A DNA stretch of 14,396 nucleotides from Bacillota bacterium (GTDB lineage: Bacteria; Bacillota; Clostridia; Monoglobales; Firm-18), in the NCBI GenBank assembly GCA_023228885.1, contig JALOAJ010000047.1, positions 1-14,396 of the forward strand, written 5' to 3'. The notes under the pieces were generated by a model. That model saw only the letters and a list, made by a program, of their open reading frames with translations. It was not told where the DNA came from and ran no database searches. Both the position numbers and the translations under genes were made by a program. Positions 5,308-11,626 of the stretch are shown one piece after another. Numbering within the stretch: the first letter of the stretch is position 1; every line of letters starts with the position of its first letter.

Positions 5308-6996
5308 ATGCAATCAATCTTAGACTTTATCACAGAACATTGGGAATCACTCATTTCGCCATTAGCGTATGAAATCGGGGCGCGCCTAAATAAGAAAAGA
5401 AATCTTTCTTTGATTTCCGGCATAATCGCCCTTTTGGGGTTAGTCCTCAAAAGTCGCAAAAAATCCAATCTTATCATTTTCGCCTGTCTTTTAACGGGCG
5501 GGCTACAGGCACAGTCATGGACGTCTCATAAAGGAATGTTTCTTAACGAATATGACACGATCATAGATGCGCCAATTCCGCCCGCAGGGTGGAGCGGTAT
5601 AACATCGGCTAACGATTCGATCTACGGATATTTCGGAAACCCGCCCATGTGGCAGGTTTTCGGCGGCGGCGGCGGTGGTGCGGGATTGACAACAGCCGAT
5701 AATGGCCTCACTGTGAATCCGGCCGGGAATGTCAGGTTGGGCGGAACGATGTTAGATAATTCTACACAACTATCTTTTGATAATAATAGTTCTTTAGAAT
5801 TTTTATATCCAAACGGTCAAGGTACGGTTTTTAGCAATGATGTATTTGGCACAGCCATAAATAACGGCGGTTTTGATTATTTTATAGCGATTGATCCAAC
5901 AGGAAGTAGCGGTTTCGGAACCGGAGTAACGGCCGGAATAACAAATGGTGCGACTTTAGAACTGTTGCCGACTAGTGGCACTTTAAACGCCGGTTCGTCA
6001 TCCGGTAACCAGTCGAAATCTGTATTTACGCCGACAAGTCTACAGCTAACTGTAACTGACAATTTAAGTTTTTCGAATGCTATAACTTTAACGCCCACAC
6101 TTTTTTCAGCGCAAATACCGACCGGCGGCTTTGATGTCGGAACGACAGCGGCAACGATGCAAAACGGAAACTCAACCAATGCGGTCAATTTTTACGCCCT
6201 CGGAACATTAGAAAGGTTCAGGTTTGCAGCGGAGGGTTCCAGCGCGGGAAGTGACCTGTTTTTAAATCTGGCAAATCCTAACTTAGTGCAATTTCAGTCG
6301 CAAGATGACCAAATCCAAATTGGCACACTTGGTACAACTTACACAATAGACGAATCGGCGGAAACCGCCGTATTGTCGAGTTCGGCGGGAAGTACGTTAA
6401 CGACAAATGTATCAGCGTTAGATGAAGTTGATTTGTTATTCAATACAAACGCAACAGTCCAGGCGGGTGATAACCGGTTTTTTGCAAATTGGACTGACGG
6501 GGCAAATACTACAGGATTCGTGAATATCAGTGCCACGCTCACGCAACTTGACCATAGCATATCAGGAACCGGCAACGCACGACTAAATCTTAACGGCGCG
6601 GGAAACAACGCTACATTTTCGTCAGGAACAACGGGTAGTGGAGCCACAATAGATATGTCTATTGTCGGCACGACTTTGCTTACTAGCACGCAAAATTTAG
6701 TTGTGTTTCCTGTCGCTGTCGATTCCGATGTTGCTATACAGACACAAGATGGCGCAACGGTCGCACAAAATAGCGGCAACATACTTTTGCGCACAGGTTC
6801 CGTAACAAGCGGAACGGGCGCAGTAGGCGATATTGAAATCAGACTAGGTGTGCAAGGTGGGAGTGGAAGTGGAGGAAGTATACAAATCGATGCTACTAGC
6901 GGCGAATTAATTTTCACCATCACCCGCACAGATTGTACGGGTGCCCCGTCCGGCGCAATCGCCAATGTTGCGGGTGTGCTAAATATTTGCCCATGA
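5308..6996 (+). CDS. Receptor-binding spike/fibre candidate (562 aa)
   Basis: This is the longest protein of the left arm. Residues 1-70 contain two hydrophobic segments (about 33-47 and 54-65). The second ends in GGLQAQS, which resembles a signal-peptidase I site after Ala68. A Gly-rich hinge lies near 119-125 (GGGGGGAG). The rest is a long, low-Cys, Gly/Ser/Thr/Asn-rich, beta-repeat-like region without charged clusters, as in phage fibres and spikes. The end, with TDCTGAPSGAIANVAG and a Cys two residues from the C-terminus, recalls C-termini of Bacteroidetes phage fibre proteins. It is the natural candidate for host recognition. The membrane-like N-terminus fits anchoring in a virion membrane or at the vertex. 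The start is the first ATG after a TTTCACT leader, and the next in-frame ATG (Met76) lies beyond the hydrophobic part. Confidence 0.65.
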   Translation: MQSILDFITEHWESLISPLAYEIGARLNKKRNLSLISGIIALLGLVLKSRKKSNLIIFACLLTGGLQAQSWTSHKGMFLNEYDTIIDAPIPPAGWSGITSANDSIYGYFGNPPMWQVFGGGGGGAGLTTADNGLTVNPAGNVRLGGTMLDNSTQLSFDNNSSLEFLYPNGQGTVFSNDVFGTAINNGGFDYFIAIDPTGSSGFGTGVTAGITNGATLELLPTSGTLNAGSSSGNQSKSVFTPTSLQLTVTDNLSFSNAITLTPTLFSAQIPTGGFDVGTTAATMQNGNSTNAVNFYALGTLERFRFAAEGSSAGSDLFLNLANPNLVQFQSQDDQIQIGTLGTTYTIDESAETAVLSSSAGSTLTTNVSALDEVDLLFNTNATVQAGDNRFFANWTDGANTTGFVNISATLTQLDHSISGTGNARLNLNGAGNNATFSSGTTGSGATIDMSIVGTTLLTSTQNLVVFPVAVDSDVAIQTQDGATVAQNSGNILLRTGSVTSGTGAVGDIEIRLGVQGGSGSGGSIQIDATSGELIFTITRTDCTGAPSGAIANVAGVLNICP

Positions 6997-7166
6997 CAGA
7001 AAGCCAAATACAAAAAATTCGCGTATTTGATTTTTTGATCTTAGGGCCGCTTATGGCTTATGCCGCCGCCGGTGAAAAGTTATCGCCTACGCTTCGGGCG
7101 CTACTTTTCATTTCCGGCATAGGAACGATTTTGCTTAATTGGCATGAATGGAAAAAACGTCGTTAG
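6993..7166 (+). CDS. Small two-helix membrane protein (57 aa)
   Basis: The ATG at 6993 overlaps the stop of the spike gene as ATGA (6993-6996), which decides the start; a longer in-frame opening at 6933 lies wholly inside the spike gene. The product starts MTESQIQKIRVFDFLILG and has hydrophobic segments at about residues 12-25 and 36-50. It ends in the basic tail HEWKKRR. Two-helix topology, small size and a position just after the spike would suit a holin or a minor virion membrane protein. No family is recognised. Its 3' end overlaps the convergent ATPase gene by four bases. Confidence 0.6.
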   Translation: MTESQIQKIRVFDFLILGPLMAYAAAGEKLSPTLRALLFISGIGTILLNWHEWKKRR

Positions 7167-7666
7167 TTTAGTATTTTAACAATCTCCATCGAAATATCCG
7201 GGTATGCCGTTGGCGGCATTGCCCGTACTTTTTCATAGGCGGCGTAAAGTACCTCGTGTTTACTTTTTACTAGTTCGGGCGGATCATTGGTTTTCAGCAC
7301 GATTACATAATTTACCAAATCGTAAATGTATAGGGGTATCGCCCGGATGGAATGAAAGCACAGCATGACGGTATTGCGATTATGCCGTTTGGCTACAAGT
7401 AGCTTTACCATCTTATCCGACCTTCCACGATTTGAGAAAAAAACGGTGGCCTCCTCGAAAACCAAAACCCTGTCATAGAGCGGCAAAACGCCATCTAAGA
7501 AATCCTGAATATCTGGCAAAGGTTTGCCCGGCTCCGATAAACCATACTCGGCGTTGACGTCATATACGCAAATACGTTCTTCATGCACATTCGCGAGTAG
7601 TCGTTTTACGATTGTAGATTTACCGGAACCGGTTGCACCTACTAAGATTATTGCTTTGCCCGCCAT
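7163..7666 (-). CDS. Genome-packaging ATPase, FtsK/HerA (PRD1 P9-like) type (167 aa)
   Basis: The P-loop is GATGSGKST (residues 10-18). The Walker B strand is RVLVFEEA (66-73), with Glu71/Glu72 as catalytic candidates. A short DVNAEY segment (36-41) follows strand 2 as in viral packaging ATPases of the P9/A32 group. Near 94-110 a strand and polar residue (KRHNRNTVMLCFHSIRAIP) match the sensor region, where related enzymes usually carry Gln and this one has His105. At 167 residues it is shorter than PRD1 P9 (about 227), so it may be a minimal core. It is the last gene of the leftward arm and meets the rightward arm tail to tail. The predicted role is ATP-driven translocation of linear dsDNA into preformed tailless capsids. 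Placing it on the opposite strand from the capsid genes is uncommon in this group. Confidence 0.8.
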   Translation of the reverse strand: MAGKAIILVGATGSGKSTIVKRLLANVHEERICVYDVNAEYGLSEPGKPLPDIQDFLDGVLPLYDRVLVFEEATVFFSNRGRSDKMVKLLVAKRHNRNTVMLCFHSIRAIPLYIYDLVNYVIVLKTNDPPELVKSKHEVLYAAYEKVRAMPPTAYPDISMEIVKILN

Positions 7667-7684
7667 TTATTCGTTACGCAAAAA

Positions 7685-7885
7685 TTAGTTTTGTTGTGAA
7701 ATTTTGTGTTCTCCCATATTTGCAACTTCACGCAAAATACGTGTTATGCTCATGGGGTCGGCATCCACGTTTCCCGATATGTGTATTGTTCCCTTAGAAT
7801 CCCTCCGAATGAAAATTAGTAGTTCCCCCCTGTTTCCGCAATGTTCACACAACTCACTTAGTAGCTGGTCGGTCGTTATTTCCAT
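7685..7885 (-). CDS. Unknown small protein with CxxC pair (66 aa)
   Basis: No family is recognised. The protein begins MEITTDQLLSELCEHCGNRG with a CEHC pair at residues 13-16, then has a short strand-rich region (ELLIFIRRDSKGTIHISG) and a C-terminal helix. One Cys pair alone would not hold a zinc ion unless the protein dimerises. Its start overlaps the end of the 209-aa gene by 32 bases, and the ATPase start lies 18 bases downstream of its stop, so it belongs to the same transcript as the ATPase. A packaging or assembly cofactor is possible by position only. Confidence 0.5.
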   Translation of the reverse strand: MEITTDQLLSELCEHCGNRGELLIFIRRDSKGTIHISGNVDADPMSITRILREVANMGEHKISQQN

Positions 7886-8483
7886 CTTTGAAAGTATTTT
7901 TAATAATCAAAAATCTCGTAAACTGCAAAAGGAATAGACTACCAAAGTAGGCAGTTATCGGATCTTTTTCCAATTTCATAGCTTTAAGACATTCGGCGGC
8001 AAGCGGTTCAAGTTCGGCCCGTTCGTCTTTGTCCAAAGACAAAGTATTCGCATGAATCGGCTTTTTGGAAATATAACCATCCACAAACTGAAAAGCATTA
8101 GCCATGCTTTCGCTTGTGATATACACAAACAACTTTGGCGGAACGATCATAGGTGCGGCCTGTGGTTCCGGTTCTTTTCGCTTGCGTCCCCGTTTTGGCT
8201 TTTCGTCAAAATTCGGGAGACCTTCACCGGTTGCCAGTTCCTCTTTGTAGGTTTCGAGATTAGCTAGTATTTCCTTGCTTACTGACAAGTCCGGCGGTTT
8301 CGGCGTTTCGCTTACTTTTGCGGTTTCTGTTTGGGAAACGCTTTCGCTATCTCCTTGAGGTTTTCCAAGTAGTTCGGAATCTGTTTTTTGAGCCGGTTCT
8401 TTTCGATCATTATCTTGCGTACTTTCGAGTTGTGGTAGTTCGCTCGTGTCGATCGTTTTGTCATTCTGTTTCCTTTTTGCCAT
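7854..8483 (-). CDS. Unknown protein with AT-hook-like motif (209 aa)
   Basis: The first ~110 residues are polar and disordered-looking (Lys, Glu, Ser, Gln, Pro). They include KPKRGRKRK (95-103), which resembles an AT-hook with the central GR core that binds the minor groove of A+T-rich DNA. Residues about 115-205 form an ordered, mostly helical domain (KLFVYITSESMANAFQF, then DKDERAELEPLAAECLK) ending in a hydrophobic helix (FGSLFLLQFTRFLIIKN). The layout of a basic DNA-binding tether plus a helical domain just upstream of the packaging ATPase suggests a packaging or DNA-organising partner, but no family is recognised. The gene starts with ATGGCAAAA like two other genes of this arm and overlaps the 45-aa gene upstream by 23 bases. 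Confidence 0.6.
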   Translation of the reverse strand: MAKRKQNDKTIDTSELPQLESTQDNDRKEPAQKTDSELLGKPQGDSESVSQTETAKVSETPKPPDLSVSKEILANLETYKEELATGEGLPNFDEKPKRGRKRKEPEPQAAPMIVPPKLFVYITSESMANAFQFVDGYISKKPIHANTLSLDKDERAELEPLAAECLKAMKLEKDPITAYFGSLFLLQFTRFLIIKNTFKDGNNDRPATK

Positions 8484-8598
8484 CTTTGTTTCGTTTAACA
8501 GCGTAAATAATTATTGCGGCAATGGCAGCAACGGCCAATATGCCAAACAGACCTTTTCCGCCTTGCGGTTCGATCGGTGGATATAGTTGTGTTTTCAT
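8461..8598 (-). CDS. Tiny single-pass membrane protein (45 aa)
   Basis: The frame starts at ATG 8598, which overlaps the stop of the preceding gene as ATGA (8595-8598), and ends with TGA at 8461-8463 inside the start region of the 209-aa gene. The product starts MKTQLYPPIEPQGGKGLFG and has one clear membrane helix at about residues 17-33 (LFGILAVAAIAAIIIYA). A highly charged cytoplasm-type tail follows (VKRNKDGKKETE). The Pro-rich N-terminus and single helix are typical of minor membrane proteins of tailless phages. A PRD1-like packaging vertex uses two small membrane proteins near its ATPase, and this gene's position near the ATPase makes that an attractive but unproven idea. Confidence 0.65.
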   Translation of the reverse strand: MKTQLYPPIEPQGGKGLFGILAVAAIAAIIIYAVKRNKDGKKETE

Positions 8599-8855
8599 AA
8601 TTTCCTTTTTATTTTTTCCCCATCTTTTTCAAAATATACAATTATGTCTTTCCCGTCCAATTCAGCGGCGTGTGGATTTTCTATACCTTCGCCGGAAAGG
8701 TAACCTAAGAACATTTCCCGTAAGACTACACTTTCGGCGGGGTATCGTTCGCCATTGATTGTTACAAGTTCAGCGGGAAAGTCGATTTTTATGTTTATCG
8801 CAATTCCCCGTTCTTTGGCGAATGTCTTAATGAAGTTGTTTATAATCGCTTTCAT
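8595..8855 (-). CDS. Unknown small protein (86 aa)
   Basis: The start at ATG 8855 is fixed by ATGA overlap (8852-8855) with the preceding gene; the longer in-frame opening at 8909 is rejected. The product begins MKAIINNFIKTFAKERGIAI. It looks like a compact alpha/beta protein with a short N-terminal helix, strands (INIKIDFPAELVTI), a middle helix (ESVVLREMFLGYLSG) and a C-terminal strand ending in a basic tail (DIIVYFEKDGEKIKRKL). It has no cysteine and no membrane segment. No family is recognised. It is translationally coupled on both sides by ATGA overlaps in a run of four small genes downstream of the DNA polymerase. Confidence 0.6.
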   Translation of the reverse strand: MKAIINNFIKTFAKERGIAINIKIDFPAELVTINGERYPAESVVLREMFLGYLSGEGIENPHAAELDGKDIIVYFEKDGEKIKRKL

Positions 8856-8941
8856 CTTGCCCACAAAATTAAAATTGTTAACAATGAGGCCCAATAAAAT
8901 AGGAGCCAAAATATGAACTTTTTAAACTTAGCGTTTTCCAT
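8852..8941 (-). CDS. Very small membrane peptide (29 aa)
   Basis: The frame from ATG 8941 overlaps the end of the zinc-ribbon gene by 14 bases. It ends with TGA at 8852-8854, overlapping the next start as ATGA. The product starts MENAKFKKFIFWLLFYWASL and is one hydrophobic, Trp/Leu-rich helix with a basic N-terminus and a C-terminal Arg. A longer in-frame opening at 9055 would overlap most of the zinc-ribbon gene and is less likely. A role as a small virion membrane peptide or a holin-type peptide is inferred. The gene is too short for statistical support, and the call rests on tight coupling to both neighbours. Confidence 0.45.
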   Translation of the reverse strand: MENAKFKKFIFWLLFYWASLLTILILWAR

Positions 8942-9161
8942 AGCTTTTACGTTTAGGTTTATAATTGCCTGTACAATCGGGCGCGTAATATTCAAAATGA
9001 TCAAAACCATCATTAGAGTAAGCATAACAGGTTTGCCAAAAATACGCCCGTTCACCGTTTGGTATACGCCGCTGAACGTACCTTCTTTTCAACCCACAGA
9101 TTATGCAGGTATCGACACCTGATAGCGATAGTGACCATCTATGACGCCGTTTAAAACTCAT
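8928..9161 (-). CDS. Zinc-ribbon-like small protein (77 aa)
   Basis: The start at ATG 9161 overlaps the polymerase stop as ATGA (9158-9161), implying translational coupling. The protein has His7 and Trp9, a CIICG knuckle (Cys19, Cys22), further Cys45 and Cys63, and many Arg/Tyr residues. The order H-x-W, CxxCG-x-x-R, aromatic residues, then a late Cys after Pro resembles small zinc-binding proteins often carried by Bacteroidetes phages. Those have no established function. The basic charge (RRYVQRR, KPKRKSYGKR) suggests nucleic acid binding, perhaps as a replication or transcription accessory given its coupling to the polymerase. Confidence 0.65.
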   Translation of the reverse strand: MSFKRRHRWSLSLSGVDTCIICGLKRRYVQRRIPNGERAYFWQTCYAYSNDGFDHFEYYAPDCTGNYKPKRKSYGKR

Positions 9162-10933
9162 GGCAGATTTAGTTTAAATGGCGTAGTCGTGCCGTCTTTG
9201 AAAATTTTCCTTTTGGTAAACTGTCCGGTTATCACTTTGCGTTGTTTTACAAAAGTTCCCGGTTCAACAGAATCAAGTCGTCGTATGGACTCTTTGGTTT
9301 TTATCATTCGCGAAAACTCATAAACCGCCGGGTCTGCAAATTGCGCCATGTACTCCATTTCTTTTGTTGTGGGTTCAACTTCCACGGCATCCTTTTTCAC
9401 GCCCTTAAGTTTTTTTAGTTCGTCGCCTTTAAGGTTTGTAAATGCATAGTCTTTCAGAGTGCGAACGCGCGTAATACGTTTTTTCTCAATACCCCATTGT
9501 CCTAAGTTTTCGCCAAATTCGATGGAACCGCGTTTTGGTTCACCTTCAATAAAAATGCTATCCGTGTCACAGTACACCGCTTTGGCAGAATTGGCGTGTA
9601 GGGCTTTCCATAGATTTACGCGAACTTGCGCAGTTATGTAAGCCGCCCAACACGCAATAGTGTGTTTGGTCATGCGTTCGGGAATTTTCATATTCAAGAA
9701 CGACCCGTAATATGTACGTATTATTTCCGCCGATATGGAGTTATGTTTTTTCATTAACCGGCGAATATCGCTTTCGTTACGTAACATTACAAAAGCGTTT
9801 TTGATCTTTTGTGCAAGTTTGCCATAAAGGTTGTTCATGAACAACTTGTAATAGTAGCGACTAAAGTCGTTATCTGTTTTTTGGCGTTCGGTAAAATAGT
9901 GCGTAATAAACTCTTTGAAGGGAGAGGCAATAGGGCGGGATATTATAAGTTTGCACGGAGTAATAATTTCTATAAAAGGCATTGCAATGCGAAATTCGTT
10001 GAAACACCACGACCCGGAAAATGCGCCTAATGGAAAAAGTAGCTTACCGTCATGACGCAATGGTAATGGCGGGATATGCAAATCTTTCTTATACCTGATT
10101 CGGGCGGTAATCATTCCTTCATACCGTTCAATCAAATATGGCACTTCGTCCGGGTAGACATATCGTTCATGTAATGCAAACGGGTCTGGGAAGTCAAGTT
10201 CTGACATAGCGTACGGATAGGCAGAGTTTATATCATAGACCTTTGCGTCACATTTGCCAACTTTGAAAACTTCATTGCGCCCCCCATAATATGCGTCAAA
10301 AAACCTATCCGACAAATCGGACACAACAATAGGTTCCGGCAAAAAGTACCTACGGAACATTTGCAACGAAAGTTGACCTATGGTATATGTAGGCTTTGCG
10401 CCGATAAACATTTCGTGCAAGGCGTCACAAATAATTTCACAGTCGCGAACACAACGATCTATACCGATTTGCAGGGTTCCTATGATTGTCCCGTTTTTAG
10501 TTTTTCGCCCTAACGTCAGTTTTTCCTTTCCTAACATTTCGCCGATACTTTCAGCGGATGCCTGTAAAATATTGTACGAATCAACGAAGGTACAATTTCT
10601 ATTTGTAGCCGAAATGAATTTACCGTTGAAAATCGCCTCTTTGTCAAGAAAGTAAATATTGCCGTAAAGTACACATAGATCGTATTCGGCATTATGAAAG
10701 TAAACGGTTCTACCTCTGTATCGGGTAGTTTTAAATTCGTGAATCATTTCTTCCCGGCTGTGAAAAACCTTTCGATATCCGTCACTGCCAACAACGGCAC
10801 CTATTACAAAATGTTCCGGGCGCGCTGAAAGTTTGTAATGAATGTTTTTTCCCCTTTGCTTTCCCGTCTCGGTGTCGGCAACGTAAAAGATTTGGCTTTT
10901 GCCGTTTGGCGTTAATGGGGTAAGTTTTCGCAT
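9158..10933 (-). CDS. Protein-primed family B DNA polymerase (591 aa)
   Basis: All catalytic motifs are visible, numbered from the ATG at 10933. Exonuclease motifs: DTE (20-22), FHNAEYD (79-85), and a third Asp at 164. The YxGG-type motif is YYGG (215-218). Polymerase motif A is DINSAYP (234-240), motif B KLFMNNLYG (363-371), motif C YCDTDS (454-459), and a KxY motif (LKDYAF) follows. The gaps of about 130 residues from A to B and about 90 from B to C leave room for the two TPR insertions of phi29-type enzymes, and the total length is close to phi29 polymerase (575). It should copy the linear genome from the terminal repeats with a terminal-protein primer and 3'-5' proofreading. A GTG codon at 10984 would add 17 polar residues and overlap the MazG gene by 32 bases. 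ATG was chosen because every other gene here uses ATG. Its stop is coupled to the zinc-ribbon gene. Confidence 0.93.
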   Translation of the reverse strand: MRKLTPLTPNGKSQIFYVADTETGKQRGKNIHYKLSARPEHFVIGAVVGSDGYRKVFHSREEMIHEFKTTRYRGRTVYFHNAEYDLCVLYGNIYFLDKEAIFNGKFISATNRNCTFVDSYNILQASAESIGEMLGKEKLTLGRKTKNGTIIGTLQIGIDRCVRDCEIICDALHEMFIGAKPTYTIGQLSLQMFRRYFLPEPIVVSDLSDRFFDAYYGGRNEVFKVGKCDAKVYDINSAYPYAMSELDFPDPFALHERYVYPDEVPYLIERYEGMITARIRYKKDLHIPPLPLRHDGKLLFPLGAFSGSWCFNEFRIAMPFIEIITPCKLIISRPIASPFKEFITHYFTERQKTDNDFSRYYYKLFMNNLYGKLAQKIKNAFVMLRNESDIRRLMKKHNSISAEIIRTYYGSFLNMKIPERMTKHTIACWAAYITAQVRVNLWKALHANSAKAVYCDTDSIFIEGEPKRGSIEFGENLGQWGIEKKRITRVRTLKDYAFTNLKGDELKKLKGVKKDAVEVEPTTKEMEYMAQFADPAVYEFSRMIKTKESIRRLDSVEPGTFVKQRKVITGQFTKRKIFKDGTTTPFKLNLP

Positions 10934-10952
10934 TTTGGCGCGGGTGAAATTT

Positions 10953-11276
10953 TCAACCTGCTTTGTTTCCGTGTCGGTGCTCACGTTTTTCGTTGTAGTC
11001 CATTTTACGCAAAATTTCGGCTTGCAAATCTATACCCAATAACGCCGAATAATGACATACACGGATAACAATGTCGGCATACTCACTGCCAACACCTTGT
11101 GGTTTGCCCGTTTCATCAGTCCATGACTGAGGTTCTTTGTTGCGCCACGCCTCTAATGCCTCTGAGGCCTCCGAATGAATCAAGGCTACTTGCTCAGGAA
11201 TAGGCACAATCCTATCACACCATCCTTTGCGTTTTGCCCAGTCGTACACTAAAATTTGAAGTTGATTGATTTTCAT
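10953..11276 (-). CDS. MazG-like nucleotide pyrophosphohydrolase (107 aa)
   Basis: The protein carries the metal-binding helices of the MazG/all-alpha NTP-PPase family: E36-x-x-E39 in HSEASEALEAW and, 25 residues later, E65-x-x-D68 in GSEYADIVIRV. It ends with KMDYNEKREHRHG, matching the K...YN..R...HG tail of small phage MazG proteins. These hydrolyse (d)NTPs to monophosphates and pyrophosphate; in phages they are thought to tune nucleotide pools or the alarmone response. The start overlaps the HNH gene's stop as ATGA (11273-11276), and the polymerase follows 19 bases after the stop. It is part of the replication operon. Confidence 0.85.
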   Translation of the reverse strand: MKINQLQILVYDWAKRKGWCDRIVPIPEQVALIHSEASEALEAWRNKEPQSWTDETGKPQGVGSEYADIVIRVCHYSALLGIDLQAEILRKMDYNEKREHRHGNKAG

Positions 11277-11623
11277 ATTCGCTCATTTAAATGTTCTACC
11301 ATGTGGTAAACTTTTGGCCAAACCCGGAGGTTTCGCCAATAATTATTTTGTCGGTTTCGGTCGTGGTGATGTACATCGTATCCATCAAAATTTGGCTTTT
11401 GCCAAGGCTCGGCGCAAAAGTGAAAGGCTACTAACCTGTGTAGCAATTCCCATTTGCGCCGACCCTTATAATATAAAGCTACTTTCAAATATCCCTTTAT
11501 GTTCAAATCTTTTGCAAGGCGATGCCCGTACCGGTTGTAAACATTGCCGTAATTGTCTAAAAGGTAGTTATCATAAGGAACGGACAATTTTACAACTTTG
11601 AAATCTTTACCCGGGGCGCGCAT
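11273..11623 (-). CDS. HNH endonuclease (116 aa)
   Basis: An N-terminal NUMOD4-like part (DNYLLDNYGNVYNRYG, about 18-33, then KGYLKVALYYKGRR and LLHRLVAFHF, 61-69) precedes an HNH core. The core has VHHHDRNRQNN (84-94), a central Asn in WRNLRVW (96-102) and downstream His107/His111. This is the classical layout of phage HNH nucleases that cut DNA using one metal ion. Many such genes are free-standing homing endonucleases. Here the gene sits in the replication operon between a basic protein and MazG, with ATGA coupling to MazG, which would also fit a genuine function in replication or genome processing. No intron is visible nearby. Confidence 0.8.
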   Translation of the reverse strand: MRAPGKDFKVVKLSVPYDNYLLDNYGNVYNRYGHRLAKDLNIKGYLKVALYYKGRRKWELLHRLVAFHFCAEPWQKPNFDGYDVHHHDRNRQNNYWRNLRVWPKVYHMVEHLNERI

Positions 11624-11626
11624 TCG

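Noticed and set aside
5877..6188. 103-aa open frame on the - strand
   Set aside because: Antisense shadow of the spike gene with the same Val/Pro bias.
6339..7013. 224-aa open frame on the - strand
   Set aside because: Shadow of the Gly/Ser/Thr/Asn-rich spike gene. The complement of its repetitive codons avoids stops, giving a Pro/Val-rich low-complexity product.
8942..9055. Longer start for the 29-aa membrane peptide gene (67 aa from 9055)
   Set aside because: It would overlap most of the zinc-ribbon gene, whose start is coupled to the polymerase stop. The short form fits the overlap pattern better, although the longer form is not excluded.
11266..11601. 111-aa open frame on the + strand
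   Set aside because: Antisense of the HNH gene, which has a clear motif on the other strand.
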